64,000 bases of DNA from Desertibaculum subflavum (GTDB lineage: Bacteria > Pseudomonadota > Alphaproteobacteria > Ferrovibrionales > Ferrovibrionaceae): NCBI GenBank assembly GCA_003576705.1, contig QOZS01000029.1, positions 1 to 64,000 of the forward strand, written 5' to 3'. A program made the position numbers and the translations under genes. Positions 7,789 to 16,925 of this stretch are shown piece after piece (position 1 is the stretch's first letter; every line of letters begins with the position of its first letter). The notes under the pieces are model-generated. The model made no database searches. It saw nothing but the letters and a program-made list of their open reading frames with translations, and had not been told where the DNA came from.

Positions 7789-8634
7789 TCACGCCTTGGC
7801 CCGGCCGATGGTCTGGTAGAGCTCGGGCCGGCGCTGATCCATCAGCGGATAGCGTTGCTTCACCACGTCGATGTAGTCGAGGTCGATCGTGGTGGTCATG
7901 CAGCATTCGGTGTCCGGCGCCGTCGCGGTGATCACGCCCCAGGGATCCACCACCATCGACCGGCCGACAAAGGCGTAGTCGGAGGAAGGGTCCTTGCCGA
8001 CCTGGCCGGAAGCGACGACCCAGCACTGGTTCTCGGTCGCCCGCGCCCGCAAAAAGAACTCCCAGTGGTCGAACCGCGGCGAGAGGAAGGCCGAGGCGCA
8101 GACGATCACCTTGGCGCCCTTCAGCGCCAGCTCGCGATACACTTCCGGAAACCGGAGATCGGAGCAGACCGAGACGCCGACCTGGCCGACCGGCGTCAGG
8201 AAGACCGGCAGCTCGGTGCCGGCATCGACCTTCTTCGATTCCTTGTAGCCCGGCGGGATGTCGGGCCGGTCCGGCGCGTCGAACAGATGCGTCTTGTCGT
8301 AGCGACCGATGATGCCGTCCGGCCCAATCACCGGCGCCGAGTTGAAATAGCGGTTGCCACGCCGCTCGTAGAGCGAGCCGACGATGGTCATGCCGTACTT
8401 CTTCGCCTTCTCGGCCAGCCGCTCGGTGGTCGGCCCCGGCACCGTTTCGGCAATGGCGCGATAGGCGTCGTCGGCCGAGGCGCCGAGCCCGGTCCACACT
8501 TCCGGAAGCACGGTCAGCTCCGCCCCGCGCTCGCCGGCCTGGTCGATCAAGCGCAGCACCTTGTCGACAGTCGCCTGCTTGTCGCGGTCGTCGGCGGTGA
8601 TCTGGATGGCGGCGACGGTGATCTCGTTCGGCAT
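7789..8634 (-). CDS. carbon-nitrogen hydrolase (nitrilase superfamily)
   Basis: The 281-residue enzyme has the Glu-Lys-Cys triad of the nitrilase superfamily: E45 in LPEVW, K114 in YDKTHLF and C157 in VSVCSDLRFPE. It therefore hydrolyses a C-N bond, most likely of an amide or carbamoyl compound rather than a nitrile; the substrate cannot be read from sequence. A GGAGG-type site sits before the ATG. The downstream TfoX-like gene is 13 bases away. The upstream MFS transporter gene, in the same direction 39 bases away, could import the substrate. Confidence 0.85.
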   Translation of the reverse strand: MPNEITVAAIQITADDRDKQATVDKVLRLIDQAGERGAELTVLPEVWTGLGASADDAYRAIAETVPGPTTERLAEKAKKYGMTIVGSLYERRGNRYFNSAPVIGPDGIIGRYDKTHLFDAPDRPDIPPGYKESKKVDAGTELPVFLTPVGQVGVSVCSDLRFPEVYRELALKGAKVIVCASAFLSPRFDHWEFFLRARATENQCWVVASGQVGKDPSSDYAFVGRSMVVDPWGVITATAPDTECCMTTTIDLDYIDVVKQRYPLMDQRRPELYQTIGRAKA

Positions 8635-8673
8635 GGTTTCCTCCGGACTTTTCTCGCGCCAGCATAGCAGGCG

Positions 8674-9975
8674 TCAGGCCGGCTTCGACCCCGCGATGCG
8701 GTGCACCTGCCCGGCCACGGCACGCACCTTGCGCGGCGCGGCCATCCAGATGGCGCCGGCCGAGACGACGCTCAGGCCGCAGGCGATCCAGAAGCCCGCG
8801 GCGTAGCCGCCGGTGGCGTCGTGCAGGATGCCGGTGACCCAGGGGCCGAGCGCGCCGCCGCCCAGCATCACCACCATCAGGATGCCGAAGATGCGGCCGT
8901 AATGCGGGCCCTGGAAGATCTCGGCCGCGATCGCGGCCATCACCGAGGTCAGGCCATAGCCGAGCGCGCCCTGCGCCACCACCATCGCATAGAGCATGAA
9001 CACGGTCGGCATGTGCTCGAGCGCGATCAGCGCCAGGTAGCAGATGACGAAGCCGAGGCAGCCCGCGCTCCACACCCATTCGCGGCCGATCCGGTCGGAC
9101 AGCCAGCCGAGCGCGATCTGGCCCGGGATGCCGACCAGGCTGACCACGCCGAGCGCCAGCGCCGCGTCGGCGGTGCCGAAGCCGATCCCGGTCAGGTACT
9201 TGGTCTGGTGCACCTGCACCGCGTACCAGGCGTAGAGGCCGCCGAAATAGCCGAGCGCGATCCACCAGAACCTGGCGGTCCGCAGCGCGCGCGCGAGCGT
9301 CCACTCGACCGCGACCCAGCCCGGGTCGACCACGTTGGCGGCCTGGGCCGCGGCGCGCTGCGCCGGATTGTGCGCGTCGCCGTCCGGATGCAGGCCGATA
9401 TCCTCCGGCCGCTTCCAGTGCAGCAGGTTGAGCGGCACCAGCACGACCAGCAGGAAGATGCCGAGCACCCAGCTTGCGGTGCGCCAGTCGGTGCGGTCCA
9501 TGAAGGCCTGCATCCAGGGCAGCAGCACGATTGAGCCGATGCCGACCCCGGCGAAGGCGAGGCTGATGGCGAGCCCGCGCCGGCGCACGAACCAGTTCGG
9601 CAGGAACAGCGAGTGGCCGGTATAGCCGAGGCAGGTGCTGCCGCCGCCGACCAGCACGCCGAGCGTGGCATAGAGATGCCAGGGCTGGCTGACATAGCTC
9701 GCCAGGACCAGGCCGGCGCCGGTCATCACCACGCCAAGCTCCAGCACCGCGCGCGGCCCGCGGCGATCCATCAGCCAGCCGATGGTCGGGCTCATCGCCG
9801 CCGCGGCGACGAAGCCGAAGGAGAAGGCGCCGGCGACCACGCCATGGTCCCAGCCGAACTCGCCCAGGATCGGCGGATAGAGCAGCGAGAAGGCGGTGCG
9901 GGCATTGACGCCGATGCCCATGGTCACGAACACGACGGCCACGACGATCCAGCCGTAAAAGAAGGGCAGACGCAC
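8674..9975 (-). CDS. major facilitator superfamily transporter
   Basis: About 433 residues with twelve predicted hydrophobic segments and a charged loop in the middle (about residues 190-220). The repeated GWLMDRRGPR and GWLSDRIGR loops are the MFS signature after helices 2 and 8. It resembles the oxalate/formate-antiporter-like branch; the substrate is unknown. I place the start at GTG 9975 because AAGGAGG lies nine bases before it. An upstream ATG at 10005 would put that ribosome site inside the coding region. Confidence 0.8.
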   Translation of the reverse strand: MRLPFFYGWIVVAVVFVTMGIGVNARTAFSLLYPPILGEFGWDHGVVAGAFSFGFVAAAAMSPTIGWLMDRRGPRAVLELGVVMTGAGLVLASYVSQPWHLYATLGVLVGGGSTCLGYTGHSLFLPNWFVRRRGLAISLAFAGVGIGSIVLLPWMQAFMDRTDWRTASWVLGIFLLVVLVPLNLLHWKRPEDIGLHPDGDAHNPAQRAAAQAANVVDPGWVAVEWTLARALRTARFWWIALGYFGGLYAWYAVQVHQTKYLTGIGFGTADAALALGVVSLVGIPGQIALGWLSDRIGREWVWSAGCLGFVICYLALIALEHMPTVFMLYAMVVAQGALGYGLTSVMAAIAAEIFQGPHYGRIFGILMVVMLGGGALGPWVTGILHDATGGYAAGFWIACGLSVVSAGAIWMAAPRKVRAVAGQVHRIAGSKPA

Positions 9976-10134
9976 GCGATGTTTCCTCCTTGAGGCCGGC
10001 ACCATATCAGCGCCCGCACCGGCCCCAATGACCCGGCAGGTAATTGGAAGCGATCGCCGGCGGCGCTGGGATAGGGCTGCGACTGCTGACAGAACGATGT
10101 CAGCAACCCCTCCCTAGCTTCAGGGCATCCGTCG

Positions 10135-10641
10135 ATGGAGACGATTGCCTTGCCCCGCAATGCCACCGCGACCGCCCCTGCTCCTGCCCCGGCCACGCCC
10201 TATCTGACGCCGCTGCCCGGCACCGAGGGGACGCCGTTCGAGCGGCTGCCGATGCCGCCCTGCGCCGCGCTGCTCGGCTGGCAGCTGATCAAGCACGACC
10301 AGTCGAAGGGCTGGCTCCGCATCGGCTTCGACGGCCGGCCGGATTTCCTCAACCCCGCAGGCTATGTCCAGGGCGGCTTCCTCACCGCCATGTTGGACGA
10401 CACGATGGGGCCGGCGGTCTGGCTCGCGAGCGGCGGCACGCTCTATACGTCGACCATCCACCTCAACATCAGCTTCCTGCAGCCGGCCCGCCGCGGCCCG
10501 CTCTACGGCGAAGGCCAGGTGCTGCAGATGGGCAAGACCGTCGCCTTCGTCGAGGCCCAGCTGATGGACGAGGTCGGCCAGGTCCTCGCCCGCGCCAACG
10601 CCGCCGCCCGCCTGGTGCCGTCGGGCAAGGCGGTCAGGTGA
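10135..10641 (+). CDS. PaaI-family hotdog thioesterase
   Basis: The 168-residue protein carries the PaaI/YdiI hotdog signature NPAGYVQGGFLTAMLDDTMG (about residues 66-85), followed by STIHLNISFLQPAR. Such enzymes hydrolyse acyl-CoA thioesters. An Ala/Pro-rich N-terminal extension of about 25 residues precedes the domain, so a start further in is possible. It is divergent from the MFS gene and followed by the long cspA leader. Confidence 0.75.
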   Translation: METIALPRNATATAPAPAPATPYLTPLPGTEGTPFERLPMPPCAALLGWQLIKHDQSKGWLRIGFDGRPDFLNPAGYVQGGFLTAMLDDTMGPAVWLASGGTLYTSTIHLNISFLQPARRGPLYGEGQVLQMGKTVAFVEAQLMDEVGQVLARANAAARLVPSGKAVR

Positions 10642-10893
10642 CGGGCGAACTGCCTTGACCCCGCCATGATTGACCTGTCTAAGGACGGGGCAATCGAGGT
10701 TTTGGCCTGACTTGGCCGCTCCGCCTCCGCCGGGCCTGGCCCTCTTGAAGGGTCGACCTTCCGCCGGCGCCGACGAGACATCCCCGAAATTCAGGTTGCC
10801 GAGCCGCGCGGCTGTCGCGCGGCCCGCACGAAGGCCGCCCGGCCCCGGAAATCCTCCCGGGCCGGCCGGCCGAGAGAGAGAAAGACGACCGCT
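10642..10893 (+). promoter_or_regulatory. long 5' leader and promoter region of the cold-shock gene
   Basis: About 250 bases lie between the thioesterase stop and the cold-shock ATG. Cold-shock genes often have long structured leaders that control translation by temperature. The stretch is rich in self-complementary GGCCGG/CCGGCC runs (10836-10872). It ends in a purine tract, GAGAGAGAGAAAG, serving as ribosome site. I did not find a canonical cold box. Confidence 0.4.
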
Positions 10894-11097
10894 ATGGCGA
10901 CCGGAACTGTGAAGTGGTTCAACTCCCAGAAGGGCTACGGCTTCATCCAGCCGTCCGATGGTTCGAAGGACGTTTTCGTCCACGCCTCGGCACTGGAGCG
11001 CGCCGGCCTGCACAGCCTGAATGAAGGCCAGCAGGTGACTTTCGAGGTCTCGATGGAGCGCGGCAAGGCCGCCGCCGTCAACCTCAAGGCGAGCTGA
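10894..11097 (+). CDS. cspA: cold-shock protein, CspA family
   Basis: The 67-residue single-domain protein has both RNA-binding motifs, KGYGFI (RNP1) and VFVHASAL (RNP2-like), and begins with the standard GTVKWFN. It is a nucleic-acid chaperone that melts mRNA structure. It stands alone between a long leader and a strong intrinsic terminator, as expected for a highly expressed monocistronic gene. Confidence 0.93.
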   Translation: MATGTVKWFNSQKGYGFIQPSDGSKDVFVHASALERAGLHSLNEGQQVTFEVSMERGKAAAVNLKAS

Positions 11098-11145
11098 CCC
11101 GGAGGCCGGGCGGCTCTCCCCGCCCGGCCCGAGGAGACACGATCG

Positions 11146-11173
11146 AGCCCCGGCCTCGCGGCCGGGGCTTTTT
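11146..11173 (+). terminator. intrinsic terminator of cspA
   Basis: AGCCCCGGCC (11146-11155) pairs perfectly with GGCCGGGGCT (11160-11169) around a TCGC loop, followed by a run of T. This is the clearest rho-independent terminator in the window, about 50 bases after the cspA stop and just before the convergent deacylase gene. Confidence 0.92.
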
Positions 11174-11185
11174 CGTTGCGGCGGG

Positions 11186-12337
11186 CTAATCGTCGAGGCC
11201 GCTCCGCCCCTTGCGGTGCGGCAGGGGCTTCGGGCCGGCGACGCGGAAGCAGCCGGCGCCGGGCCAGGTGAGCTGGCCGTCGGTGCGGCGCGAGAACAGC
11301 ACGCCCGCCGTCGCCGTGCGCACCGGCGTGCGCGCCCGCTCCGGATCGATGCTGAACGGATCGATGATCTCGCAGATCACCTCGCCCTTCTTCACCTTGT
11401 CGCCGGCCTGGCGCTTGTAGACCAGCACGCCGCCGACCGGCGCATAGCCGACATCCATGCCTTCCATCGGCGTCGCGGTGCCGAGCGCGCGCGGCAGCGG
11501 GCCCGGATTGCCGCCAATGAGGCCGCGCCGCTGCAGGAACTTGTAGAGGTTCTGCGCGTCCATCGCGCCGAGCCGGTCGTTCACGTCGCGCTGGCCGCGA
11601 TACTCGATGGTCGAGGATTGGCAGGCCTGCGGCACCGGCTTGCCCTTGAAGCGGTCGGCGAGCTTCGACCACATCGTGCCGTTGGCGCCGGAGAAGGTCA
11701 TCGTCATCGGGTAGGGCGAGTTGTACATGACAGCCGTGGCGCCGACCTGCGCCGACAGGTCCTTGATCGCCGGCCAGTCGCGCTGGCTGATGAAGTGATG
11801 CAGCGAAGCCTGCTGGTCGCAATGCAGGTCGATGACGATATCCGCATCGATCGAGCGCGACATCAGCGCGAGGCGCAGATCCTGCAGCTCGTTCATCGGC
11901 TCCATCTCGCCCAGCACGGCGAGCGCCGCGGCGCGGATCATCTTCACGTTGCGCTCCGGATCGGCGCCGAGCTTGTTCTCCACCACCTCGGCCACCGGCT
12001 CGGCCAGGTCGTGATAGTTGCGGTTGAAGTTGTCGCGGGCGAAGAAGTCGTATCGGCCCAAATGAGTCGCGAGCAGCACCTGCGACAGCCCGATCGGGTT
12101 GGCATGCGGCACGATCACGATCTCGCCCTTGATGCGCTTCGCCTTGTCGGCGCGGTCGAGCATCGGGATCAGGTGGTGCAGCGCCATCATGCCGGGGAAC
12201 TCGCCGGAATGGATCGAGGCCTGCAGATAGGCCTTGGGCCTGGCGCCCGCGCGGCCATAGCGCAGCACCGTCAGCTCCCGCCCCGGCGTGCCCGGCGACA
12301 TCGCCCGCAACGCCACCTTCTCGACCCGTCTTGCCAT
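11186..12337 (-). CDS. succinylglutamate desuccinylase/aspartoacylase-family zinc hydrolase
   Basis: The 383-residue protein belongs to the M14-like deacylases. Zinc ligands are visible as H43 and E46 in SIHSGEFPG and H172 in IDLHCD, with a likely catalytic E245 in STIEYRGQ. A C-terminal beta-rich part (about 270-370) resembles the extra domain of AstE/aspartoacylase relatives. It should cleave an N-acyl amino acid or similar amide in the cytosol; the substrate is not known. AGGGG before the ATG supports the start. It is divergent from the monooxygenase gene. Confidence 0.82.
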   Translation of the reverse strand: MARRVEKVALRAMSPGTPGRELTVLRYGRAGARPKAYLQASIHSGEFPGMMALHHLIPMLDRADKAKRIKGEIVIVPHANPIGLSQVLLATHLGRYDFFARDNFNRNYHDLAEPVAEVVENKLGADPERNVKMIRAAALAVLGEMEPMNELQDLRLALMSRSIDADIVIDLHCDQQASLHHFISQRDWPAIKDLSAQVGATAVMYNSPYPMTMTFSGANGTMWSKLADRFKGKPVPQACQSSTIEYRGQRDVNDRLGAMDAQNLYKFLQRRGLIGGNPGPLPRALGTATPMEGMDVGYAPVGGVLVYKRQAGDKVKKGEVICEIIDPFSIDPERARTPVRTATAGVLFSRRTDGQLTWPGAGCFRVAGPKPLPHRKGRSGLDD

Positions 12338-12454
12338 CGAACGCCCCTGTTGGATTCGCAGGCTGCGAGCTTAGACCACCCGCGACACCGGCGCCTCTAG
12401 GCGCCTCGGCGCGGTCGCGCTAGCGTTCCGGCAGAAGAAGCGCGGGAGGAAGGG

Positions 12455-14056
12455 ATGGCCATGTTCGATGCCATCGTCATCGGCGCCGGCATGTCCGGCC
12501 TGTACCAGCTGCACAAGCTGCGCCAGCTCGGCCTGAAAGTCCGCGTCTACGAGGCCGGCGGCGATGTCGGCGGCACCTGGTACTGGAACCGCTATCCCGG
12601 CGCCCGCTTCGATTCCGAGAGCTGGTCCTACGGCTATTCCTTCGACGACGAGGTGCTGAAGGAATGGGAATGGAGCGAGCATTTCGCCGCCCAGCCGGAG
12701 ACGCTCGCCTATCTCAACTACGTCGCCGACAAGCTGAAGCTGCGCCGCGACATCCGCTTCGACAGCCGCGTCACGGCTTGCGCCTACGACGAAGCGGCGA
12801 ACGAATGGGAAGTGACGCTGGAAGACGGAGACACCGCGCGCTGCCGCTTCCTGATCACCGCGGTGGGGCCGCTCTCGACGCCGGTCTGGCCGACCATCCC
12901 CGGCATCCAGGACTTCAAAGGCGAGAGCTACCACACCGCCACCTGGCCGCATCATCCCGTGAGCTTCGCCGGCAAGCGCGTCGCCGTGATCGGCACCGGC
13001 GCGACCGGGGTGCAGACCATCCAGGAAGTCGCGAAGACGGCCGGCACGCTCACCGTGTTCCAGCGCCGCCCGAACTGGTGCGCGCCGCTGGTGAACGCGA
13101 AGATCACCGCCGAGGAGCAGGCGAAGATCAAGGCGAGCTATCCCGAGATCTTCGCCCGCTGCCGCGCCAGCCACGGCTGCTTCATCCACGACGCCGATCC
13201 CAGGCGCGCCCTGGAAGTCTCTCCGCAAGAGCGCGAGGCCTTCTACGAGCAGCGCTACGCCGAGCCCGGCTTCGGCATCTGGATGGGCAATTTCCGCGAC
13301 ATCTTCGTCAGCCGCGAAGCCAACGACACGATCAGCGAGTTCGTCGCCCGCAAGATCCGCGAACGGGTGAAGGACCCGAAGATCGCCGACAAGCTGATCC
13401 CCAAGGATCATGGCTTCGGCACCCGCCGCGTGCCGCTCGAGACCAATTACTACGAGGTCTACAACCAGCCGAACGTGACGCTGGTCGATATCCGCGAAAC
13501 GCCGATCGAGCGCATCACGCCGGCCGGCATCGCCACGAGCGACACGCAGCGCGATTTCGACATGATCATCTACGCCACCGGCTTCGACGCCGTGCTCGGC
13601 GGCTTCAACAAGATGGAAATCACAGGCCTCGGCGGCCGCACCCTGAAAGACAAATGGGCCGAAGGCCCGCGCACCTATCTCGGCCTGCAGGTCGAGGGCT
13701 TCCCCAACCTGTTCACCCTGGTCGGCCCGCACAACGCGGCCACCTTCTGCAACATCCCGCGCTGCATCGAGCAGAACGTCGAATGGGTCAGCGACGTGCT
13801 GGCGCATATGCAGAAGCAGGGCCTGAACCGCATCGCCGCGACGCGCGCCGCCGAGGACGCCTGGACCGAGCATGTCTACGAGACCGGCCAGAAGCTGCTC
13901 TTCACCCAGGTCGACAGCTGGTTCATGGGCATCAACACCAACCTGCCCGGCCGCAACAAGCGCACCTTCCTCCTCTACGCCGCCGGCGCCCCCGCCTACC
14001 GCGAGCGATGCGACGAGGTCGCGGCCAGGGGGTACGAGGGCTTCACCTTCGACTGA
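12455..14056 (+). CDS. flavin-containing Baeyer-Villiger monooxygenase (type I)
   Basis: The 533-residue enzyme has two dinucleotide-binding motifs, GAGMSG (10-15) for FAD and GTGATG (180-185) for NADPH, bracketing the Baeyer-Villiger fingerprint FKGESYHTATWP (154-165). It resembles cyclohexanone and aryl-ketone monooxygenases, which insert oxygen beside a ketone to form an ester or lactone. GGAGGAAGGG before the ATG supports the start. No lactonase or alcohol dehydrogenase is adjacent, so the natural ketone is unclear. Confidence 0.9.
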   Translation: MAMFDAIVIGAGMSGLYQLHKLRQLGLKVRVYEAGGDVGGTWYWNRYPGARFDSESWSYGYSFDDEVLKEWEWSEHFAAQPETLAYLNYVADKLKLRRDIRFDSRVTACAYDEAANEWEVTLEDGDTARCRFLITAVGPLSTPVWPTIPGIQDFKGESYHTATWPHHPVSFAGKRVAVIGTGATGVQTIQEVAKTAGTLTVFQRRPNWCAPLVNAKITAEEQAKIKASYPEIFARCRASHGCFIHDADPRRALEVSPQEREAFYEQRYAEPGFGIWMGNFRDIFVSREANDTISEFVARKIRERVKDPKIADKLIPKDHGFGTRRVPLETNYYEVYNQPNVTLVDIRETPIERITPAGIATSDTQRDFDMIIYATGFDAVLGGFNKMEITGLGGRTLKDKWAEGPRTYLGLQVEGFPNLFTLVGPHNAATFCNIPRCIEQNVEWVSDVLAHMQKQGLNRIAATRAAEDAWTEHVYETGQKLLFTQVDSWFMGINTNLPGRNKRTFLLYAAGAPAYRERCDEVAARGYEGFTFD

Positions 14057-14067
14057 CCGCCCTCAAG

Positions 14068-14115
14068 CCCTCCCTCGCGTTGCGCAGCAACGTGGGGGAG
14101 GGTTGGGTGGGGGCG
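14068..14115. repeat. single REP-like hairpin with TTGGGTGGGGG tail
   Basis: CCCTCC...CGTTGC pairs with GCAACG...GGAGGG around GCA, followed by TTGGGTGGGGG. This is one half of the paired-hairpin unit found complete at 20879, 21898 and 36048. It separates the monooxygenase gene from the convergent small gene. Confidence 0.6.
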
Positions 14116-14133
14116 GCCGCCGCCGGGCACCGC

Positions 14134-14508
14134 CTAACTGTGCTTCGTCAACACCACGATCGGCACCCCATCGAGCGCCTCCCATTCCGACGCCGCATAG
14201 GCGTAACCGTCCGGCATCTGGTACGGCACACAGGCGCCGAAGACGATGTGCCGCTGCGCTTCCGTCTTCCAGAACCGGAAACACTCCGCCGGCGGAATCC
14301 AGCGCAATGGCAAGCCCGGCTCGGCAATGACGAGATGCACGGCGCCTCGCTTGAGGAGGGCGCGAGCATCCTCGAGATCGAGGCCGCGCAAGAACCGCAC
14401 AGGCAGTACGCGCTCGTCATTCCAGATCTCGGTCAAGGGCGTGCGGATCACGCGGCGCAGGCGCGGCGTCTCCTTGACCATCGGCGGCTGTTCGATGCGG
14501 TCCTTCAT
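14134..14508 (-). CDS. conserved hypothetical protein
   Basis: The 124-residue soluble protein has no signal peptide or membrane segment. Distinct features are RVLPVRFLRGLDLEDARALL, an acidic-hydrophobic HLVIAEPG strand, and PPAECFRFWKTEAQRHI near the middle. Codon composition matches its neighbours. I do not recognise a family. It runs convergent to the monooxygenase and lies 38 bases from the next gene on the same strand. Confidence 0.6.
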   Translation of the reverse strand: MKDRIEQPPMVKETPRLRRVIRTPLTEIWNDERVLPVRFLRGLDLEDARALLKRGAVHLVIAEPGLPLRWIPPAECFRFWKTEAQRHIVFGACVPYQMPDGYAYAASEWEALDGVPIVVLTKHS

Positions 14509-14546
14509 CGCGCGGTCAGCTTAGCAGGCGCGGGCCCGTCCCGCGC

Positions 14547-15125
14547 TCACCGCCCCGCCGCCGGAAACCCCCAGCTCAACAAAAAATGCGTCGGCAGCAT
14601 CACCAGCACCGGCACGCCGACGCACATGACCCCGAACCACGCGAGCGCCGGCATCACCGCCTGCGGCTCCGTCCCCCAGCCGAACACCCAGTTGATGTTC
14701 TTCGCCGGCTCGGTCAGCAGGTACGCGCCGGCGAAGGCGGCCCAGGTGAGCAGCACCTGCAGCGGCAGCGCGCGGGCGTCATAACCCCACTGCCACAGCA
14801 TCAGCAGCACCGCCGGCGGGATCGCGAGGTGGAACAGCGAGAGCAGCCGGAGATAGAGCGGATAGCACGCATCGAACATGTAGCCCGCGAGCCCGAGCAG
14901 GCGCCCGCCGGCGATGAAATCCGCCGTCCAGGCGAGCTCCAGCGCCAGGATGCCGACCGCCGCCATGCTGGCGAGCAGCGGACTCTCCAGCACGAACGCC
15001 GCGACGGTGCAGGCGAGGCCGAGATCGGAGAGCCAGAGGAAATTGCCCGGGCCGTAATGGCGCCAGTAGACGGGGATGAGGACGGCGAGGAAGGTGAGCG
15101 CAGTCAGCTTGAGCGAAAAGCTCAC
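14547..15125 (-). CDS. integral membrane protein of unknown function
   Basis: The 192-residue protein is mostly hydrophobic, with about six membrane segments. It contains NFLWLSDLGLA near the start and WVFGWGTEP in a late loop. I have seen similar proteins annotated only as membrane-associated. It is divergent from the atypical gene at 15186. Confidence 0.65.
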   Translation of the reverse strand: MSFSLKLTALTFLAVLIPVYWRHYGPGNFLWLSDLGLACTVAAFVLESPLLASMAAVGILALELAWTADFIAGGRLLGLAGYMFDACYPLYLRLLSLFHLAIPPAVLLMLWQWGYDARALPLQVLLTWAAFAGAYLLTEPAKNINWVFGWGTEPQAVMPALAWFGVMCVGVPVLVMLPTHFLLSWGFPAAGR

Positions 15126-15185
15126 GCTCGGACCGCCTGCGGAGCTCCGATAAAAACCTCCGGCCGTGCGTTATGGTGGCCCGCC

Positions 15186-15884
15186 ATGAAACCCAATCCA
15201 ATCACCAAGCTCGCTTCCAGAATCGATTCACTGCTCGCTGAGGGTCGAGCTACAAGGGCCGACATTCTCGATCTAATGCGCTGCATTCGAATTGCGCTCG
15301 AGCACGAAGGGTTAGGTGCCACGCTACCCACATTGCATCTCTATTGCGACTGGCTGCAACACCCTGCGCTTGATCGAAACAAGAGCGGTTGGAACGTCCT
15401 GAAGCGGCTAAACGAGGCACTTATCCTCCACGGTGCGAACAAAAATACCCACGAAGTGATTTCCGCCGTCAGTTCGTGTCTCAATTTGGGCTCTCTCCGC
15501 AGGGAGATGGGTCTCCTGTTCGCGATGCATTCGATATCGAACGCGCTGACGGACTCGTTTCGGAATTGGAAGAGCCTGCTGGGGGTACTTCTGAACGAGC
15601 TGTCTCAGCATCCCATTAGACTGATCGATGAGAAGGGCAATATCAAACCAGGCGCTCAGAAGCTCCATAGCCAGATGATCCAGAGGCGGCTCGATGCGGG
15701 TTTCCGTCCGGATCTTGCGCCGCTCGCATTTTACTTTACCGACCAAACGGCCGAACCTGCCGCCCCGGGCCGCCCTCCCGGAATCTATTGGAACGTCGTG
15801 CTGAAGCAGGATGGTCCCTACACCGCGCAATTAAATGGGGTTCTGGTGATGGATGAGGTGCCGAGCGCCTTTGTCAGACCTTGA
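15186..15884 (+). CDS. hypothetical protein, atypical composition
   Basis: The 232-residue product starts at the ATG at 15186 and has no recognisable domain. The N-terminal third (IDSLLAEGRATRADILDL) is helical. The central part is also helical (NLGSLRREMGLL, FRNWKSLLGVLLNEL), and the end has a short strand-rich section (YWNVVLKQDG, YTAQLNGVLVMDE). Base composition is visibly less GC-rich than neighbouring core genes. With the AT-rich gene at 17188 it brackets the stranded livM, suggesting acquired DNA. Function unknown. Confidence 0.6.
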   Translation: MKPNPITKLASRIDSLLAEGRATRADILDLMRCIRIALEHEGLGATLPTLHLYCDWLQHPALDRNKSGWNVLKRLNEALILHGANKNTHEVISAVSSCLNLGSLRREMGLLFAMHSISNALTDSFRNWKSLLGVLLNELSQHPIRLIDEKGNIKPGAQKLHSQMIQRRLDAGFRPDLAPLAFYFTDQTAEPAAPGRPPGIYWNVVLKQDGPYTAQLNGVLVMDEVPSAFVRP

Positions 15885-15962
15885 GATTGGCGGACCACGC
15901 ACTCACCCTATTGATCTTGCCACGTCCGCACTCAGTCCAGCTCCGCATTCGAAGTGCCTAGG

Positions 15963-16925
15963 TCAACGCGACTGGATTCGCCGCCACACCCCCACCACCC
16001 CCTCCGGTGCCAGCCACACGCTCGCGATCAGCAGCGCCCCATAGACCGGCCAGGCCAGGTTCTTCGAGATCTCGTCGGCCAGCATCGGCAGCAGGATCAG
16101 CACGAGCCCGCCCACCACGGCGCCCGCGATCGAGGTGACGCCGCCGAGCACGGCGCCGATCAGGAGCTGGACCGAGAAGAAGAAGCCGTAGCGGTCGGGC
16201 GCGACATAGTCGGTCACCAGCACGGCGAGCGCGCCGCCGAGCCCGGCACAGGCCGCGCCCGTCGCCATCGCGAGCACGCGATAGCGCGCCACATGGATGC
16301 CGTTGCAGGCGGCGGCGATCTCGTCGTCGCGCAGCGCCGCCCAGGCCCGGCCGATCCGCCCGCGCGTCAGGTTCGAGGCCGCCCACAGCGCCGCCACCAG
16401 CAGGCCAAGCGTCACGAAGTACCACCACTGGTCCGGCGTCAGCGGCAGCGCGGCCGGCACCGCCGGCTTGTCGATATAGATGCCCTGCACGCCGCGGGTC
16501 CACGGCGCGGCGAGCCAGGATTTCAGCACCTGCGGCAGCGCCACGGCGAGCGCATAGGTCGCGAGCGCGAGGCCGAGGAAGGGCAGCCTGGCCGCCGGCC
16601 AGCCCACCGCCAGCCCCGCCGCGAAGCAGGCGAGCGCCGCCGCCGGCAGGGTGAGATAGGCGTCGACGCCCCAATGGAACATCATGCCGCCCGTCACATA
16701 GCCGCCGAGCGCATAGAAGGCGCCGTGCCCGAGCGAGATCTGCCCGCTGAACCCGGTCAGGATGTTGAGGCCCAGGATGGCGAGCGCGTAGGTGCCGGCG
16801 AGCGTGAGCTGGTAGACGCGGAAGCTGCCGAGCAGGAACGGCAGGGCGCAGGCGAGCGCGAGCAGCCCCGCCCACCAGAGCCGATTACGGCGTTCGCCGT
16901 GAGGCTGGGTCAGGCCGGCATGAAA
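15963..16925 (-). CDS. livM: branched-chain amino acid ABC permease LivM, orphan, start unclear
   Basis: The coding region has the LivM core GLNILTGFSGQISLGHGAF, many membrane segments, and the ALRDDEIAAACNGI loop that contacts the ATPase. It would form a permease with LivH, LivG, LivF and a binding protein, none of which is in the window. No good start codon precedes the conserved part: the frame continues upstream into sequence with no LivM similarity. The similarity fades at about 16920, exactly where composition changes. It is either a decayed remnant or starts at a non-standard codon. Core length (about 320 residues) is otherwise normal. Confidence 0.7.
   Translation of the reverse strand, partial: FHAGLTQPHGERRNRLWWAGLLALACALPFLLGSFRVYQLTLAGTYALAILGLNILTGFSGQISLGHGAFYALGGYVTGGMMFHWGVDAYLTLPAAALACFAAGLAVGWPAARLPFLGLALATYALAVALPQVLKSWLAAPWTRGVQGIYIDKPAVPAALPLTPDQWWYFVTLGLLVAALWAASNLTRGRIGRAWAALRDDEIAAACNGIHVARYRVLAMATGAACAGLGGALAVLVTDYVAPDRYGFFFSVQLLIGAVLGGVTSIAGAVVGGLVLILLPMLADEISKNLAWPVYGALLIASVWLAPEGVVGVWRRIQSR

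Noticed and set aside
10642..10893. Metabolite riboswitch upstream of the cold-shock gene
   Set aside because: No known riboswitch core could be recognised; a thermosensing leader is the simpler reading.
11146..11173. Bidirectional terminator also serving the deacylase gene
   Set aside because: The deacylase stop lies at 11186 and its transcript would enter the hairpin, but there is no T-run on that strand, so only the cspA direction is supported.
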